Part shown: positions 1 to 10,100 of the stretch, piece after piece
Layout: each line of letters begins with the position of its first letter
Position numbering within the stretch: position 1 is the first letter of the stretch
Origin: Pantanalinema rosaneae
Lineage (GTDB): Bacteria > Cyanobacteriota > Cyanobacteriia > Leptolyngbyales > Leptolyngbyaceae
Direction of reading: 5' to 3'
DNA: 64,000 nucleotides
NCBI RefSeq assembly: GCF_050753385.1
Contig: NZ_JBLZFZ010000016.1
Span: 62,001 to 126,000 of the forward strand
The notes under the pieces: generated by a model
What the model was told of the DNA's origin: nothing
What the model saw: only the letters and a program-made list of their open reading frames with translations
The model's database searches: none
Program-made: the position numbers and the translations under genes

Positions 1-1
1 G

Positions 2-1486
2 TTGATTGATCCCGTGTTTCTCTGGAACAATCTGGAACTGATTCTGGGGTTGGTTGCCCTGGTGTTTGTCGGCAAGTTTTTGATTGTTACGCCTCTGGTG
101 CGGTTGTTTCGTTATCCTCTGCGGACTGCCTTAATCACGGGGTTGGGACTGGCGCAAATTGGGGAATTTTCCTTTGTGTTAGCCAGTGAAGGGCAGTCAT
201 TAGGGTTAGTGTCTCGCCGGGTCTATCTGCTGATTCTGGGGACGACAGCAGTTACCCTGGTACTGACTCCGTTTGTGCTCCGGTTAGTGCCGCCCCTCTT
301 GGATTGGGCAGCATCCATTCCCTGGTTGAAAGCCTATTTAGAAGGAGCCGATTTTCCGATCGCAGTATCAGAAGACCTGCCGACCCAGGGGCATGTGGTG
401 GTCTGTGGGTATGGACGAGTCGGTCATCACATTGTCCAACTGTTACAGGATCACAGCTATCCCGTTGTGGTGATTGATCAATCGGAACGACGGATTCAAG
501 AATTGCGCGAGGCGGGGCTGCCTTATATTTACGGGAATGCTGCCAGTTTGCATGTGTTGGAAAAGGCTGGGGTGAGTACAGCCCAGGGGATGGCGATTAC
601 CTTACCTGATCCCATGAGTAGTCGTCTCTGTGTCAAACGGGCATTGGGGCTAACTCCCGATCTGGATGTGGTGGTACGGGCAAATCAGGATAAGGATATT
701 GAACTGCTGTACCAGCTAGGGGCGCGGGAAGTGGTGCAGCCCGACTTTGAGGCGAGTTTGGAGTTGGCATCTCACCTTCTAACGGGGATTGGGCTACCGT
801 TGCCGGTAATTCAGCGAGAAGTCCAACAGATCCGCAGCTCGCGTTATCAGGAACTGCGATCGGATCGCCCGTCCTATCAAGTGTCACGGGAACTCAAAGC
901 GGCGACGCAGGATATGGGCAATCGCTGGTACGCGTTGCCAGATAACTCGCCCTTAATTGGCATGACCCTGGAGGAAACTCATTTACGGCGGCTGACGGGC
1001 GTTAGTTTAATGGCAATCCAGCGATCGACGGGGGAAGAGATGGATTACCCGGATAGCAAAATCATCTTGCAGGCGGGCGATCGCTTACTCATCGTCGGGG
1101 AACCGGATGAACTGGCGGCATTTGATGAACTGGCAAAAGGGAGTGCCACCATTCCCACAGACAACGCCTCCTGTCAGTGGTTACTTGTGCCAGAGGATAG
1201 TGCCGTGGTAGGGAAAACGTTGGAAGAACTGCATATTCGCCGCCAGTTTGGGGTGTTAGTCCAGGCAATTCGGCGGGAGGGCAAATTCATTCGCTTCCCC
1301 CACGGCAAAAGTGATATTCAGGCGGGCGATCGCCTGTTACTGTGTGGTGGCTTTTATTCCCTGGCACAAGCCAGCCGGTGGATTGCGCCCCACGCGCCCA
1401 AACCCACAGCGTTAATGGCGGTGCCGATCAGCTTAAGCGAACCGATCCGGGAGCGAGTGCCGCCGGATCAAGCTACCGATTTGTAA
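2..1486 (+). CDS. KefB/CPA2-type cation:proton antiporter, 3' part
   Basis: This is the C-terminal part of a monovalent cation:proton antiporter (CPA2, Kef-type), an inner-membrane transporter that exchanges K+ or Na+ for protons. The visible protein starts inside the transmembrane domain. About the last three or four helices remain, including the GLAQIGEFSFVLA stretch typical of the family. From about residue 130 there is a TrkA-N/RCK nucleotide-binding domain with a Rossmann glycine motif (CGYGRVGHHIV). Two TrkA-C-like domains follow at about 310-385 and 395-460, each with the 'AGDRLL' signature. The gene begins before the window, so the apparent start at base 2 is not the true one. It ends 8 bases from the convergent hfq gene. 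The presence of RCK domains implies gating by NAD(H) or another nucleotide ligand; the transported ion is not known. Confidence 0.88.
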   Translation: MIDPVFLWNNLELILGLVALVFVGKFLIVTPLVRLFRYPLRTALITGLGLAQIGEFSFVLASEGQSLGLVSRRVYLLILGTTAVTLVLTPFVLRLVPPLLDWAASIPWLKAYLEGADFPIAVSEDLPTQGHVVVCGYGRVGHHIVQLLQDHSYPVVVIDQSERRIQELREAGLPYIYGNAASLHVLEKAGVSTAQGMAITLPDPMSSRLCVKRALGLTPDLDVVVRANQDKDIELLYQLGAREVVQPDFEASLELASHLLTGIGLPLPVIQREVQQIRSSRYQELRSDRPSYQVSRELKAATQDMGNRWYALPDNSPLIGMTLEETHLRRLTGVSLMAIQRSTGEEMDYPDSKIILQAGDRLLIVGEPDELAAFDELAKGSATIPTDNASCQWLLVPEDSAVVGKTLEELHIRRQFGVLVQAIRREGKFIRFPHGKSDIQAGDRLLLCGGFYSLAQASRWIAPHAPKPTALMAVPISLSEPIRERVPPDQATDL

Positions 1487-1494
1487 AGGGGGAG

Positions 1495-1710
1495 TTACAT
1501 CTTGGGTTTGAGATAGACGATTCCCTGTCGCCAGACGATCGTAGGCTGATCGTACTGATCGGTTAACGACATACAATGGGAATCTTGCCAACGGATTTTG
1601 CCCGTCAACAAGTCGCCTGTAACTAGCTTCAGTTCCACTTCTTTTTCTTCACGAATCAAATTCTGAATCTGGCGAACGCTGGGTAATCCGGTTTCTAATT
1701 CCGCTGACAT
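1495..1710 (-). CDS. hfq: Cyanobacterial Hfq-like RNA-binding protein
   Basis: A 71-residue Sm-like protein of the divergent cyanobacterial Hfq family. Two features support this: the LIREEKEVELKLVTGDLLTGKIRW stretch (split here as LIREEKEVELKLVTGD and LLTGKIRW), which matches the Sm1 strands, and the C-terminal hydrophobic strand around IVWRQGIVYLK. It lacks the long C-terminal tail of the E. coli protein. The cyanobacterial family is known to form hexamers, but it binds RNA poorly and is tied to type IV pilus function and motility, so a classical sRNA-chaperone role should not be assumed. It is divergent from dapF (52 bases between the starts) and convergent with the antiporter gene. I recall hfq beside dapF in other cyanobacteria, which supports the call. 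Confidence 0.88.
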   Translation of the reverse strand: MSAELETGLPSVRQIQNLIREEKEVELKLVTGDLLTGKIRWQDSHCMSLTDQYDQPTIVWRQGIVYLKPKM

Positions 1711-1762
1711 CGCTTACGTCCTGTTCAACATCACTAGACTACACTGAACCAACCCTATCTCT

Positions 1763-2602
1763 ATGGCAATCGAGTTTACAAAGTATCACGGCTTAGGTAA
1801 CGACTTTATTCTGATTGATAATCGCACTGCCGCAGAGCCTTGTTTGACCCCTGAACAGGCGATTCAATTCTGCGATCGCCATTTTGGCATTGGCGCGGAC
1901 GGGGTGATTTTTGCCTTGCCCGGTCAGGATGGGACGGATTACACGATGCGGATTTTTAACAGCGATGGCTCGGAACCAGAAATGTGTGGCAATGGCATTC
2001 GCTGTCTGGCTCGGTTTATTGCGGACTTAGAAGGCGTTACTGAACCGCGTTCCTACCGGATTCATACCCTGGCGGGAGTGATTACCCCCAAACTGGAAGC
2101 TGATGGGTTGGTGACGGTGGATATGGGCGAACCTCGGCTCCTGGCTGCCGAAATTCCCACAACCTTAGGTGTTGCCGATCAAAAGGTGGTTGAACACCCG
2201 CTAGAAGTGGCTGGGCAAGTGTGGCATGTCACCTGTGTCAGTATGGGCAATCCCCATTGCATTACCTTTGTGGAGGATGTCGCCGCGATTCCCCTGGAAG
2301 CGATCGGCGCTCAGTTTGAAACCCATCCGGTGTTTCCGAAGAAGACCAATACTGAGTTTATTCAAGTCGTGCGATCGGATTATTTGAAAATGCGGGTGTG
2401 GGAACGGGGGGCTGGCATTACCCTGGCGTGTGGAACGGGAGCCTGTGCCTCTCTAGTGGCGGCGGTGCTAACGGGACGCAGCGATCGGTGTGCCGCGATC
2501 GAACTACCGGGGGGCGTACTACAGATTGAATGGTCAGCCTCCGACAATCGCTTGTATATGACGGGACCGGCAGAAGCGGTATTTACAGGACAGGTTGGCT
2601 AA
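1763..2602 (+). CDS. dapF: Diaminopimelate epimerase
   Basis: Converts LL-diaminopimelate to meso-diaminopimelate in the cytoplasm, supplying lysine and peptidoglycan synthesis. The 279-residue length is normal for the family. It opens with the typical FTKYHGLGNDFILID. Both catalytic cysteines of the two-base mechanism are visible, in EMCGNGIRC (about residue 75) and in ACGTGACASL (about residue 222). Each sits in the expected pseudo-symmetric half. It starts 52 bases from the divergent hfq gene, and no strong Shine-Dalgarno sequence is visible. Further lysine-pathway genes (asd, dapA) occur near base 51,000, so the pathway is not clustered. Confidence 0.96.
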   Translation: MAIEFTKYHGLGNDFILIDNRTAAEPCLTPEQAIQFCDRHFGIGADGVIFALPGQDGTDYTMRIFNSDGSEPEMCGNGIRCLARFIADLEGVTEPRSYRIHTLAGVITPKLEADGLVTVDMGEPRLLAAEIPTTLGVADQKVVEHPLEVAGQVWHVTCVSMGNPHCITFVEDVAAIPLEAIGAQFETHPVFPKKTNTEFIQVVRSDYLKMRVWERGAGITLACGTGACASLVAAVLTGRSDRCAAIELPGGVLQIEWSASDNRLYMTGPAEAVFTGQVG

Positions 2603-2709
2603 CAACGATCGATCATGGAATTGGCTGAGGTCGTTAGCTAGGGGCGGGTTGGCTGCATGTTTGTAGGGGGCATTGGCTCAACCGTGTGCGTAACTTGCCC
2701 TGCCAGCAC

Positions 2710-3030
2710 TCATTTTTTAAATGGATCATATTCCGCAAGTAACCGTTCTAGCTTGGCTTCATCCACCTTTGAGAGCAGTCGTCCCGCTTCGTGGATGTCC
2801 CGAGTCGTTTTCGACAGACTAATGGTTGACCCAATACTGAACAGCAACCCCATCCCGAGATAGCCTTTGACCCATTGATCAACGGGTAAGTACCAAATGC
2901 CGATCGCGGTGGCAGATAGGGAAATGATGAAGGAAGCCCAGGTTTGAATGATCCAGGCAGAGGTATGAACAGGGGTAGGAGTATCAAATTTCTTCATGGT
3001 CTGAAAACTTGTCGCTGGTTTAGCGGGCAT
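2710..3030 (-). CDS. YiaA/YiaB-like small inner-membrane protein
   Basis: A 106-residue protein with two hydrophobic segments separated by a short loop that carries LPVDQWVKGYLGMGLLF. This is the signature of the YiaA/YiaB two-helix domain, a family of small inner-membrane proteins of unknown function. The second helix is followed by SLSKTTRDIHEAGRL, also typical. Two in-frame starts exist: the one at 3030 and a second at 2997 (MKKFDTPTPVHTSAW). Homologues, as I recall them, begin close to the second, and neither has a clear ribosome-binding site. The gene is convergent with dapF across about 107 bases. The charged C-terminal tail (residues 80-106) is likely cytoplasmic. Confidence 0.75.
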   Translation of the reverse strand: MPAKPATSFQTMKKFDTPTPVHTSAWIIQTWASFIISLSATAIGIWYLPVDQWVKGYLGMGLLFSIGSTISLSKTTRDIHEAGRLLSKVDEAKLERLLAEYDPFKK

Positions 3031-3872
3031 AGAGCATTGTGATCCGGGGGGAAAGCAGCAAGGCAGAGAAAAAAGGTAGTTCGCTATCAGGTACGCGTTA
3101 GCTCAGTGCATGAATCAAAGCGTTCAACCGTTCAGCTAGTGGCTAATGAATGAAGGATGAACCTCGATCGCTAACGAGCAAGTCCTGGCAGCTAACTACC
3201 CTTCAGAAAGAGGCGCTTAAGGTGTTAAGTTGACTCTTCCTATATTTCTAGAATGCCTGATGAGATTAAGCTGATTGGCTGAATGATTGGCTGAATAATT
3301 GGCGTAGTTACTGGTGTAGCCAAATGCCAGAGCAATGTATCTCTAACCTATGGCTGGAGATAACTTTCTAGAAAGAATAGAATAGATAGCAAGATTGTGG
3401 GGTTGGCGAGGGTGGCTTGCGATGTCATTCAGCGATCGACAACTTCCTGACCTGATTGACTGATAAATCTTTTGAGTGGTTGCCCCTAGTCGGTGTTTCG
3501 CCAGGTAGGGCAACCTATACTATCTAACTGAAATTAACTTTATGACTTTATGACTTTTTAGTGCTATAAACGCCAGTGGCTGCAATGGCTTGCGGACAAA
3601 ACTAATCGAGTTTCTTCTGTCCGGTGCATAGATACAGTGGTGACTGGGAAAACTAAACTAGGGCAAATTGGGATAGGAGTGAGATAGCACAGGCTGACAC
3701 TCCTGGTTGCTGTTCCATTTAATATAGATTTTTCCTACCTGATTAGTTTAGAAATGGAGTCATACGTTAATTCACTATTTTTCCAACACTACTCTAGCGA
3801 ACTTACCTCACACTGAATCCCTATAGGGGAGGACGCAGTGTAAAACAAAACACTAAAAACTGTTGAAAAAGC
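3031..3872. other. Intergenic region, no gene recognised
   Basis: About 840 bases of AT-rich sequence between the YiaA/B-like gene and the REC-GGDEF-EAL gene. No convincing reading frame, tRNA or strong terminator hairpin is visible. The stretch 3700-3872 presumably carries the promoter and leader of the downstream regulator, but no element was distinct enough to annotate. A small RNA cannot be excluded. Confidence 0.5.
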
Positions 3873-5666
3873 ATGAATGATCACCCAGCTAGTGCGCCCA
3901 AAGCCGATATTTTGATTGTTGACGATACCCCAGAAAATCTGCGGTTACTTTCGATCGTCCTGGTGCAAGCAGGATATGGTGTTCGCAAAGCGCTAAGTGG
4001 TCACATGGCATTGATGGCAGTGCAAACGATGGTTCCTGACCTGATTTTACTGGATATCATGATGCCAGAATTGGATGGTTATGATGTCTGTAAACAGTTA
4101 AAAGCGCAACCAGAAACTGCCCAGATTCCGGTCATTTTTTTAAGTGCATTGAGTGAAGCCTTTGATAAGGTAAAAGCATTTAATATTGGTGGCTCTGATT
4201 ATATTGTCAAGCCATTTCAATGTGAGGAAGTGATTATCCGAGTTGAAAACCAACTGGCTTTGAAAGCTGCCGAACGCCAAATTCACCATTTGAACTCACA
4301 ATTAGAACAGCGGGTTAAAGACCGTACTAGGGAACTAGAGCTTGCCAATGCTCGCCTGCGGGAGATGGCGTTACATGACGCGTTGACGGGTTTACCAAAT
4401 CGGGCTTTATTTATTGATTGTTTGCAGCAAGCAGTTGAGGCAGTGAAACATCATCCAGATCGTGTTTTTGCTGTACTGTTTTTAGATTGCGATCGGTTTA
4501 AAGTAGTCAACGATTCTCTCGGTCATCTCGTGGGGGATGAATTGTTAATCGCGATCGCCCATCGTTTGAAAAAAATCATTCATCCCGATGATGTTTTGGC
4601 TCGGTTAGAAGGCGATGAATTTGCGATTTTACTGCATGATATTTCTGATGTACTAACGCCGAGCCAGTTGGCGCAGGAAATTTTAGAGAACTTCGCTTTA
4701 CCATTTCAATTAACTCGGCATGAGGTATTTATTAATGCCAGCATTGGAATTGCCTTAGGGAATAACCAATACGCTAAATCAGAAGATGTGCTCCGTGATG
4801 CCGATACGGCGATGAATCATGCTAAGGCATCTGGTAAAGCCCAATATCAAGTGTTTGATTCAGCGATGCATGATGCAGCATTGCAACTATTGCAGCTAGA
4901 AATTGACTTACGCAAAGCGATTAATCAACAGGAATTTATTGTTCACTATCAGCCGATCGTGGCGATTAGAACTGGCAAGATCTCTGGTTTTGAAGCCTTA
5001 GTCCGGTGGCTGCATCCGCAACAGGGATTGATTTCACCGGGGTTATTTATTCCAGTGGCAGAAGAAACCGGATTAATTTGCCAACTTGGGTATTACGTAC
5101 TTAGGGAAGCCTGTCGGCAGCTTTGTGTCTGGCAGACCCAGAAGTTGGTGGACTATCCCTTGATCATGAGTGTCAATCTATCGACGCGACAATTTGCCCA
5201 ACCTAACTTGATTGAACAGATCGATGAGATTTTACAAGAGACACAGATTAATCCTCGCTATCTCAAACTAGAGATTACTGAAAGTGCGTTGATGGATAAC
5301 ACTCGGACTACGGCAACTGCCCTGCAAGAGTTACGCGATCGCGGCATTCAGGTCAGTATTGATGATTTTGGTACAGGGTATTCATCCTTGAACTATTTAC
5401 ACCGTTTACCGGTAGATACCCTCAAAATTGATGGTTCTTTTATTAACTTAATTGATAGTGATGGTAAAAAATTGGAACTGGTACGGGCGATCGTTGGGCT
5501 AGCCTGGAACTTAGGGATGGATGTGGTAGCGGAAGGGGTAGAAACCTCTAAACAACTCTCTCAACTCAAAGCTCTGAAATGTGAATTTGCGCAAGGCTAT
5601 TTCTTCTCAAAACCTCTGGAAGCGGATAAGGTCGTGAGCTTATTGGCGAGTAGTCCGCAATGGTAA
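3873..5666 (+). CDS. Response regulator with GGDEF and EAL domains (REC-GGDEF-EAL)
   Basis: A 597-residue cytoplasmic two-component output protein for cyclic-di-GMP turnover. The REC domain (about 11-130) has the acidic pair DD near residue 18, the phosphoacceptor D61 in LLDIMMPELDGYDVC and the conserved lysine in VKPF. A short coiled coil (about 130-165) leads to a GGDEF domain with LHDALTGLPNRALF. Its active-site loop reads EGDEF (246-250) rather than GGDEF, which may weaken cyclase activity. The EAL domain has EALVRW (E374), NLSTRQF, LEITESALMDN and DDFGTGYSSL, so phosphodiesterase activity looks intact. The REC domain closely resembles that of the next gene, which lies 142 bases downstream and may be its cognate kinase partner. 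The inferred role is c-di-GMP degradation under phosphorelay control. Confidence 0.93.
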   Translation: MNDHPASAPKADILIVDDTPENLRLLSIVLVQAGYGVRKALSGHMALMAVQTMVPDLILLDIMMPELDGYDVCKQLKAQPETAQIPVIFLSALSEAFDKVKAFNIGGSDYIVKPFQCEEVIIRVENQLALKAAERQIHHLNSQLEQRVKDRTRELELANARLREMALHDALTGLPNRALFIDCLQQAVEAVKHHPDRVFAVLFLDCDRFKVVNDSLGHLVGDELLIAIAHRLKKIIHPDDVLARLEGDEFAILLHDISDVLTPSQLAQEILENFALPFQLTRHEVFINASIGIALGNNQYAKSEDVLRDADTAMNHAKASGKAQYQVFDSAMHDAALQLLQLEIDLRKAINQQEFIVHYQPIVAIRTGKISGFEALVRWLHPQQGLISPGLFIPVAEETGLICQLGYYVLREACRQLCVWQTQKLVDYPLIMSVNLSTRQFAQPNLIEQIDEILQETQINPRYLKLEITESALMDNTRTTATALQELRDRGIQVSIDDFGTGYSSLNYLHRLPVDTLKIDGSFINLIDSDGKKLELVRAIVGLAWNLGMDVVAEGVETSKQLSQLKALKCEFAQGYFFSKPLEADKVVSLLASSPQW

Positions 5667-5808
5667 ACTAGCCAGAAATTAGGGGTAAAAGCTCAGTTTA
5701 ATTCAGATCAATCAAAACGGTCAGGCAACTTCAAGTCTACCAATAATTGGATACCAGGTGCAGTGTGCAACGACTTCAGTTCATGACACGAACAAGTAAT
5801 TTTGAAAC

Positions 5809-7134
5809 ATGATAGTTGAAGATTTAACCGAACAACCTCCTAAAGTTGATATTTTGATCGTGGATGATACTCCAGAAAATATTCGGTTTCTGGCATCTCT
5901 ATTATTGGAACAGGGATATAACGTGCGAAAAGCCTTAAATGGCAATATGGCACTAACGGCTGTAAAAAGTTTGTTGCCCGATTTGGTGTTACTAGATATC
6001 ACCATGCCAGAAATGGATGGTTATGAGGTATGTAAACGGCTGAAGGAAGATACGCAAACAGCAAAAGTGCCGGTGATTTTTTTAAGTGCTTTAGACAATG
6101 TTGCGGATAAGGTAAGAGCTTTTCAAAGTGGTGGTGTTGACTACATTACTAAGCCATTTCAGTTTGAAGAAGTCCTGGCAAGAATTCAAACTCAGTTAAC
6201 GATCCAAACATTACAGGCACAGCTACAGGTTCAAAATGAACAATTGAAACAAGCCTTCAGCGATCTACAAAAAACCCAGGTTGAATTATTGCAAAAAGAA
6301 AAAATGGCGGCCCTAGGACAACTGGTGGCTGGAATTGCCCATGAGATTAATAATCCCATCAGTTTTATTTCCGGTAACTTAAGTCCGGCGAAAGCCTATA
6401 TCAATGATTTACTGCATATTATTGAACTGTATCAGCAGGAGTACCCGAACCCCAGTCCAACGCTGCAAACGGCGATCGCAGAGGCGGATCTGGACTTTTT
6501 AGTCACCGATCTAGAGAAGCTAATGGGGTCAATGAAAACCGGAGTTGAACGGATCCGGAGTGTGATTCTGGCATTACGCATCTTCTCCCGGTTGGATGAA
6601 TCCGATGTGAAATTGGTTGATCTGCATGAGGGCATTGATAGTGTGTTGTTACTGTTGGAGCATCGGCTGAATTCAGCGGAACACCTAGCGATTCAGGTAA
6701 TTAAGGAGTACGGGGTATTGCCGTCAGTTACCTGTTATGCCAGTCAGATCAATCAGGTTTTTCTCAACATTCTCAATAATGCGATCGAAGCCTTAGAAGC
6801 GGCTATCAAAGCTAATAAATTTACGCCAGAGGCATCCGGTTCTCAGACTGGGGAGTTGCCGACAATTTGGGTGAAGACTGAAGTAACAGCAGCTAATACT
6901 GTCTTAGTGCGTATTCAAGATAATGGATTAGGCATTCCGGATAACTTGAAATCACACCTATTTGAACCCTTTTTCACCACCAAACCGATCGGGCAAGGCA
7001 TGGGCTTAGGGCTACTCACCAGTTACCAAATTGTCACAGACAAACATAAAGGTCATTTGACCTACGAATCGGTGGCGGGGCAAGGCACTGAGTTTGTCGT
7101 TGAAATTCCTGTAGCGGCGATCGTCGTGACCTAG
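5809..7134 (+). CDS. REC-histidine kinase (response-regulator-first hybrid kinase)
   Basis: A 441-residue soluble hybrid kinase. The N-terminal REC domain (about 12-130) has phosphoacceptor D63 in LLDITMPEMDGYEVC and the KPF lysine. A coiled coil (about 130-165) connects to a HisKA-like region whose H-box reads GIAHEINNP (H178). The ATPase domain has the N-box NILNNAIEAL, the G1 box DNGLGIP, and GMGLGLLTSY near the C-terminus. No membrane segment or sensory PAS/GAF domain is present, so input probably comes from phosphorylation of the REC domain by another kinase. It is co-directional with the REC-GGDEF-EAL gene and its REC domain is a close paralogue. The next gene starts 49 bases downstream. 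Confidence 0.93.
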   Translation: MIVEDLTEQPPKVDILIVDDTPENIRFLASLLLEQGYNVRKALNGNMALTAVKSLLPDLVLLDITMPEMDGYEVCKRLKEDTQTAKVPVIFLSALDNVADKVRAFQSGGVDYITKPFQFEEVLARIQTQLTIQTLQAQLQVQNEQLKQAFSDLQKTQVELLQKEKMAALGQLVAGIAHEINNPISFISGNLSPAKAYINDLLHIIELYQQEYPNPSPTLQTAIAEADLDFLVTDLEKLMGSMKTGVERIRSVILALRIFSRLDESDVKLVDLHEGIDSVLLLLEHRLNSAEHLAIQVIKEYGVLPSVTCYASQINQVFLNILNNAIEALEAAIKANKFTPEASGSQTGELPTIWVKTEVTAANTVLVRIQDNGLGIPDNLKSHLFEPFFTTKPIGQGMGLGLLTSYQIVTDKHKGHLTYESVAGQGTEFVVEIPVAAIVVT

Positions 7135-7183
7135 ATGCCACAATGGCTGACAGGATGGCAGGCTCAACGGATAGTGGCTAAGC

Positions 7184-10100
7184 ATGGAAAATACGCTGAA
7201 AGCATCGGAGCAGGGATTAGCCATTGTCGATCAGGCTCGCAAGCGTAAGGGGTGGAATCGCCAATCGATTGCCTGGTCGCAGTTAGCCCTGACAACGGTT
7301 TCTTGCTTAAAGCAATTTTGGCGAGGTGAGCGCATTCAACGGGATACCTTTATTCGCCTGTGTCAGGTGGTGGGGATTCCCGATTGGCAGACGATCGCGG
7401 ATTTGCCTACCGATGGTCTGGCAGTTGAGCTGGCAATTCCTGAGCCGGATGCCGCCCTGCCTTATATGCAGGATTGGGGAGAAGCGCCCGAACCAGCGTT
7501 TTTCTGTGGACGCAGGCTTGAACTCCAAACCCTCTGGGACTGGATGGGGCAAGAGCGGTGCAAACTGGTTGCCTTGCTCGGCATGGGGGGGATAGGTAAA
7601 ACCACTCTGTCGGTGCAATTAGTCGAGCAGTTGCTGGATCCTGTTGTGGCGGCTGCACCGCATCCTACATCCAGCGGATTTCAGGCAATGGTCTGGCGAT
7701 CGTTACGCAATGCTCCGCCATTAGAGGGCTTGCTTGCCGATGTCATCCCATCGTTATCCCGTCAGTCGTCAGTGATTTTACCCGATCGACTCGATCTCCA
7801 GGTAGCGTTACTGCTCCATTGTTTGCGGGAGCAGCGATGTTTACTGGTGCTGGACAATCTGGAATCCATTTTGCAGGAGAGTAGCCATCCGGCAACGCTG
7901 GCAGCAGGAGTGGGGGATGCCTCAGGACGGTATCGGGCTGGATACGAGAATTATGGTGAGTTACTGCGGCGGTTAGGCGAAGAGCGGCATCAAAGTTGTG
8001 TGTTTCTGACCAGTCGGGAATTACCACCCGAGGTGGCCCTGTTGGAAAGTGAACGGGTACGAGTATTGCGTCTGACAGGGTTAACGATCGCGGAAGGGCA
8101 TCAGGTCTTGCAACGAACGGGGATGCTTCCCTTGTCTGAGCCCCAGTGTGCTGCGATCGTCTCCCATTATGCGGGGAATCCCCTTGCCCTCAAAATCGTG
8201 GCGGCGGGGATTCGAGGGTTGCTAAACAATGATGTGGTGCAGTTCCTCGATCTCTTACAGCAGGGTAAGTTTACCTTTTCCGATATTCATGATTTATTAG
8301 AGCGGCACTTTAATCGCCTTTCTGGATTAGAGCAGGAGGTAATGTACTGGTTAGCGATCGAGCGGCAACCGATCACGATCAACACTCTGCAAGCCGATCT
8401 TTTGTTGCCCGACTCCTACACCAAATTGCCGGAAACTCTGTCATCCCTGAATCGGCGATCGTTGTTAGAAGTCACTGCCACCGGGTATACCCTCCAACCC
8501 GTTGTGATGGAATACACCACCAATCGCTTGATCCAGCAGATTGAACAGGAGTTATTGACTCAGGAGCCAAATTTATTTAACCGTCATGCGCTATTAAAAG
8601 CCCAAAGCCAGGACTATATCCGCGAGGCGCAGACCTGTTTCATTTTGGAACCCTTAGTGCAACGGCTACAAATGGCATACCGCGATCAGGAGAGTCTGGT
8701 CTGTCACCTCACTCAACTGCTCGATCAGCATCGTGGTCAACCTGTCCGGCAAACCGGCTATCTGGCAGGTAACCTGCTGAATTTATGCAGTTATTTACAG
8801 GTTGATTTGAGTGGTTATGACTGTTCCCATCTCCCAATTTGGCAGGCAAACCTACGGGGAGTTAGCCTGAACCAGGTCAACTTTAGCCATGCCGATCTAT
8901 CTACCTCCGCGTTTACCGAAACCTTTGGCAGTGTGGTTTCCCTGGCGTTTAGTCCCGATGGCACCATACTGGCAACCAGTGATAATCAAGGCTGGTTTTA
9001 TCTCTGGCAAATCTCGACGGGGCAGCAATTACGGGCTGTCCATGCCCATCAAGACTGGATCTTTTCGATCGCCTTTCATCCCACGGGGGATTGCTTAATC
9101 ACAGGCAGTTTAGACTGTTCCCTCAAAGTTTGGCAGGTCGCCAGTGGTGACTGTCTCCGCACAATCCAGGTGCATCGGGGAGGGGTGGCAACCGTGGCAT
9201 TCAGTCCGGATGGGCAATGGCTTGCTAGTGGGAGTAGCGATCGCACCATTACCCTGATGCACTCGCAGACGGGCAAACTCCGCCACACGTTAACTGGACA
9301 TACCGATATTATCCGAGCGATCGCCTGGTATCCCGATAGTCGGCGGCTGGCAAGTGTCGGCTTTGATCACACCATCAAGATCTGGGATGTCACTACTGGA
9401 GCCTGTTGGCGCACCTGGCAGGATACCTGTGCCCTCTTGACGATCGCGGTAATTCCCCAGCCAGCCGATCGCATCCTTTTGGCAACGGGGGGAGATGATG
9501 GTCGGGTGAAACTCTGGGATGGTGAGACAGGGGAATGTTTGGCACACCTCAACCACCATCAAGCGACCGTCTGGAGTTTAGCCGTTAGTCCGGATGGACA
9601 AACGTTGGCCAGTGCGGGGGATGACCCCTATATCTGTCTTTGGGATTTAATCAGCTATCAGGTCAGTCGTACCCTTCAGGGACACCAGGGACGGATCTGG
9701 ACGATCGCCTACACCCCTGCCGTAACCGATCCAGACAGGATGGTGCTGGCCAGTGGGAGCGAAGATAAAATGCTGCGATTTTGGCATCCCGAAGATGGGC
9801 ATTGTCTGCGAACGCTTCAGGGCTACCACAACGCCACATTTCCGATCGGCTTTCTGCCCTTGTCGATCGTTCCTGCCCCTGGTCAATTGTTGACCCTCAG
9901 TGATGATCACCAGATTCGGTGCTGGGATTTAACGACTGGCGATTGCCTGAAACCCTGTTCTTTTGCCATTCCAGGGGCAATGCAGGCGGCCCTCAGTCCC
10001 AATGGTTGTCTGTTAGCCAGTGCTGGGTTGGATAACACCGTCAAACTCTGGCAGCTTGAACAGCGCAAGTGTTTAGCCACCTTATGGGGGCATACTGCCT

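Noticed and set aside
633..887. 84-codon frame on the minus strand inside the antiporter gene
   Set aside because: Antisense shadow of a well-supported coding region, with no ribosome-binding site or family resemblance.
3090..3130. GCGTTAGCTCAGT, resembling a tRNA D-arm
   Set aside because: No matching acceptor, anticodon or T-arm nearby.
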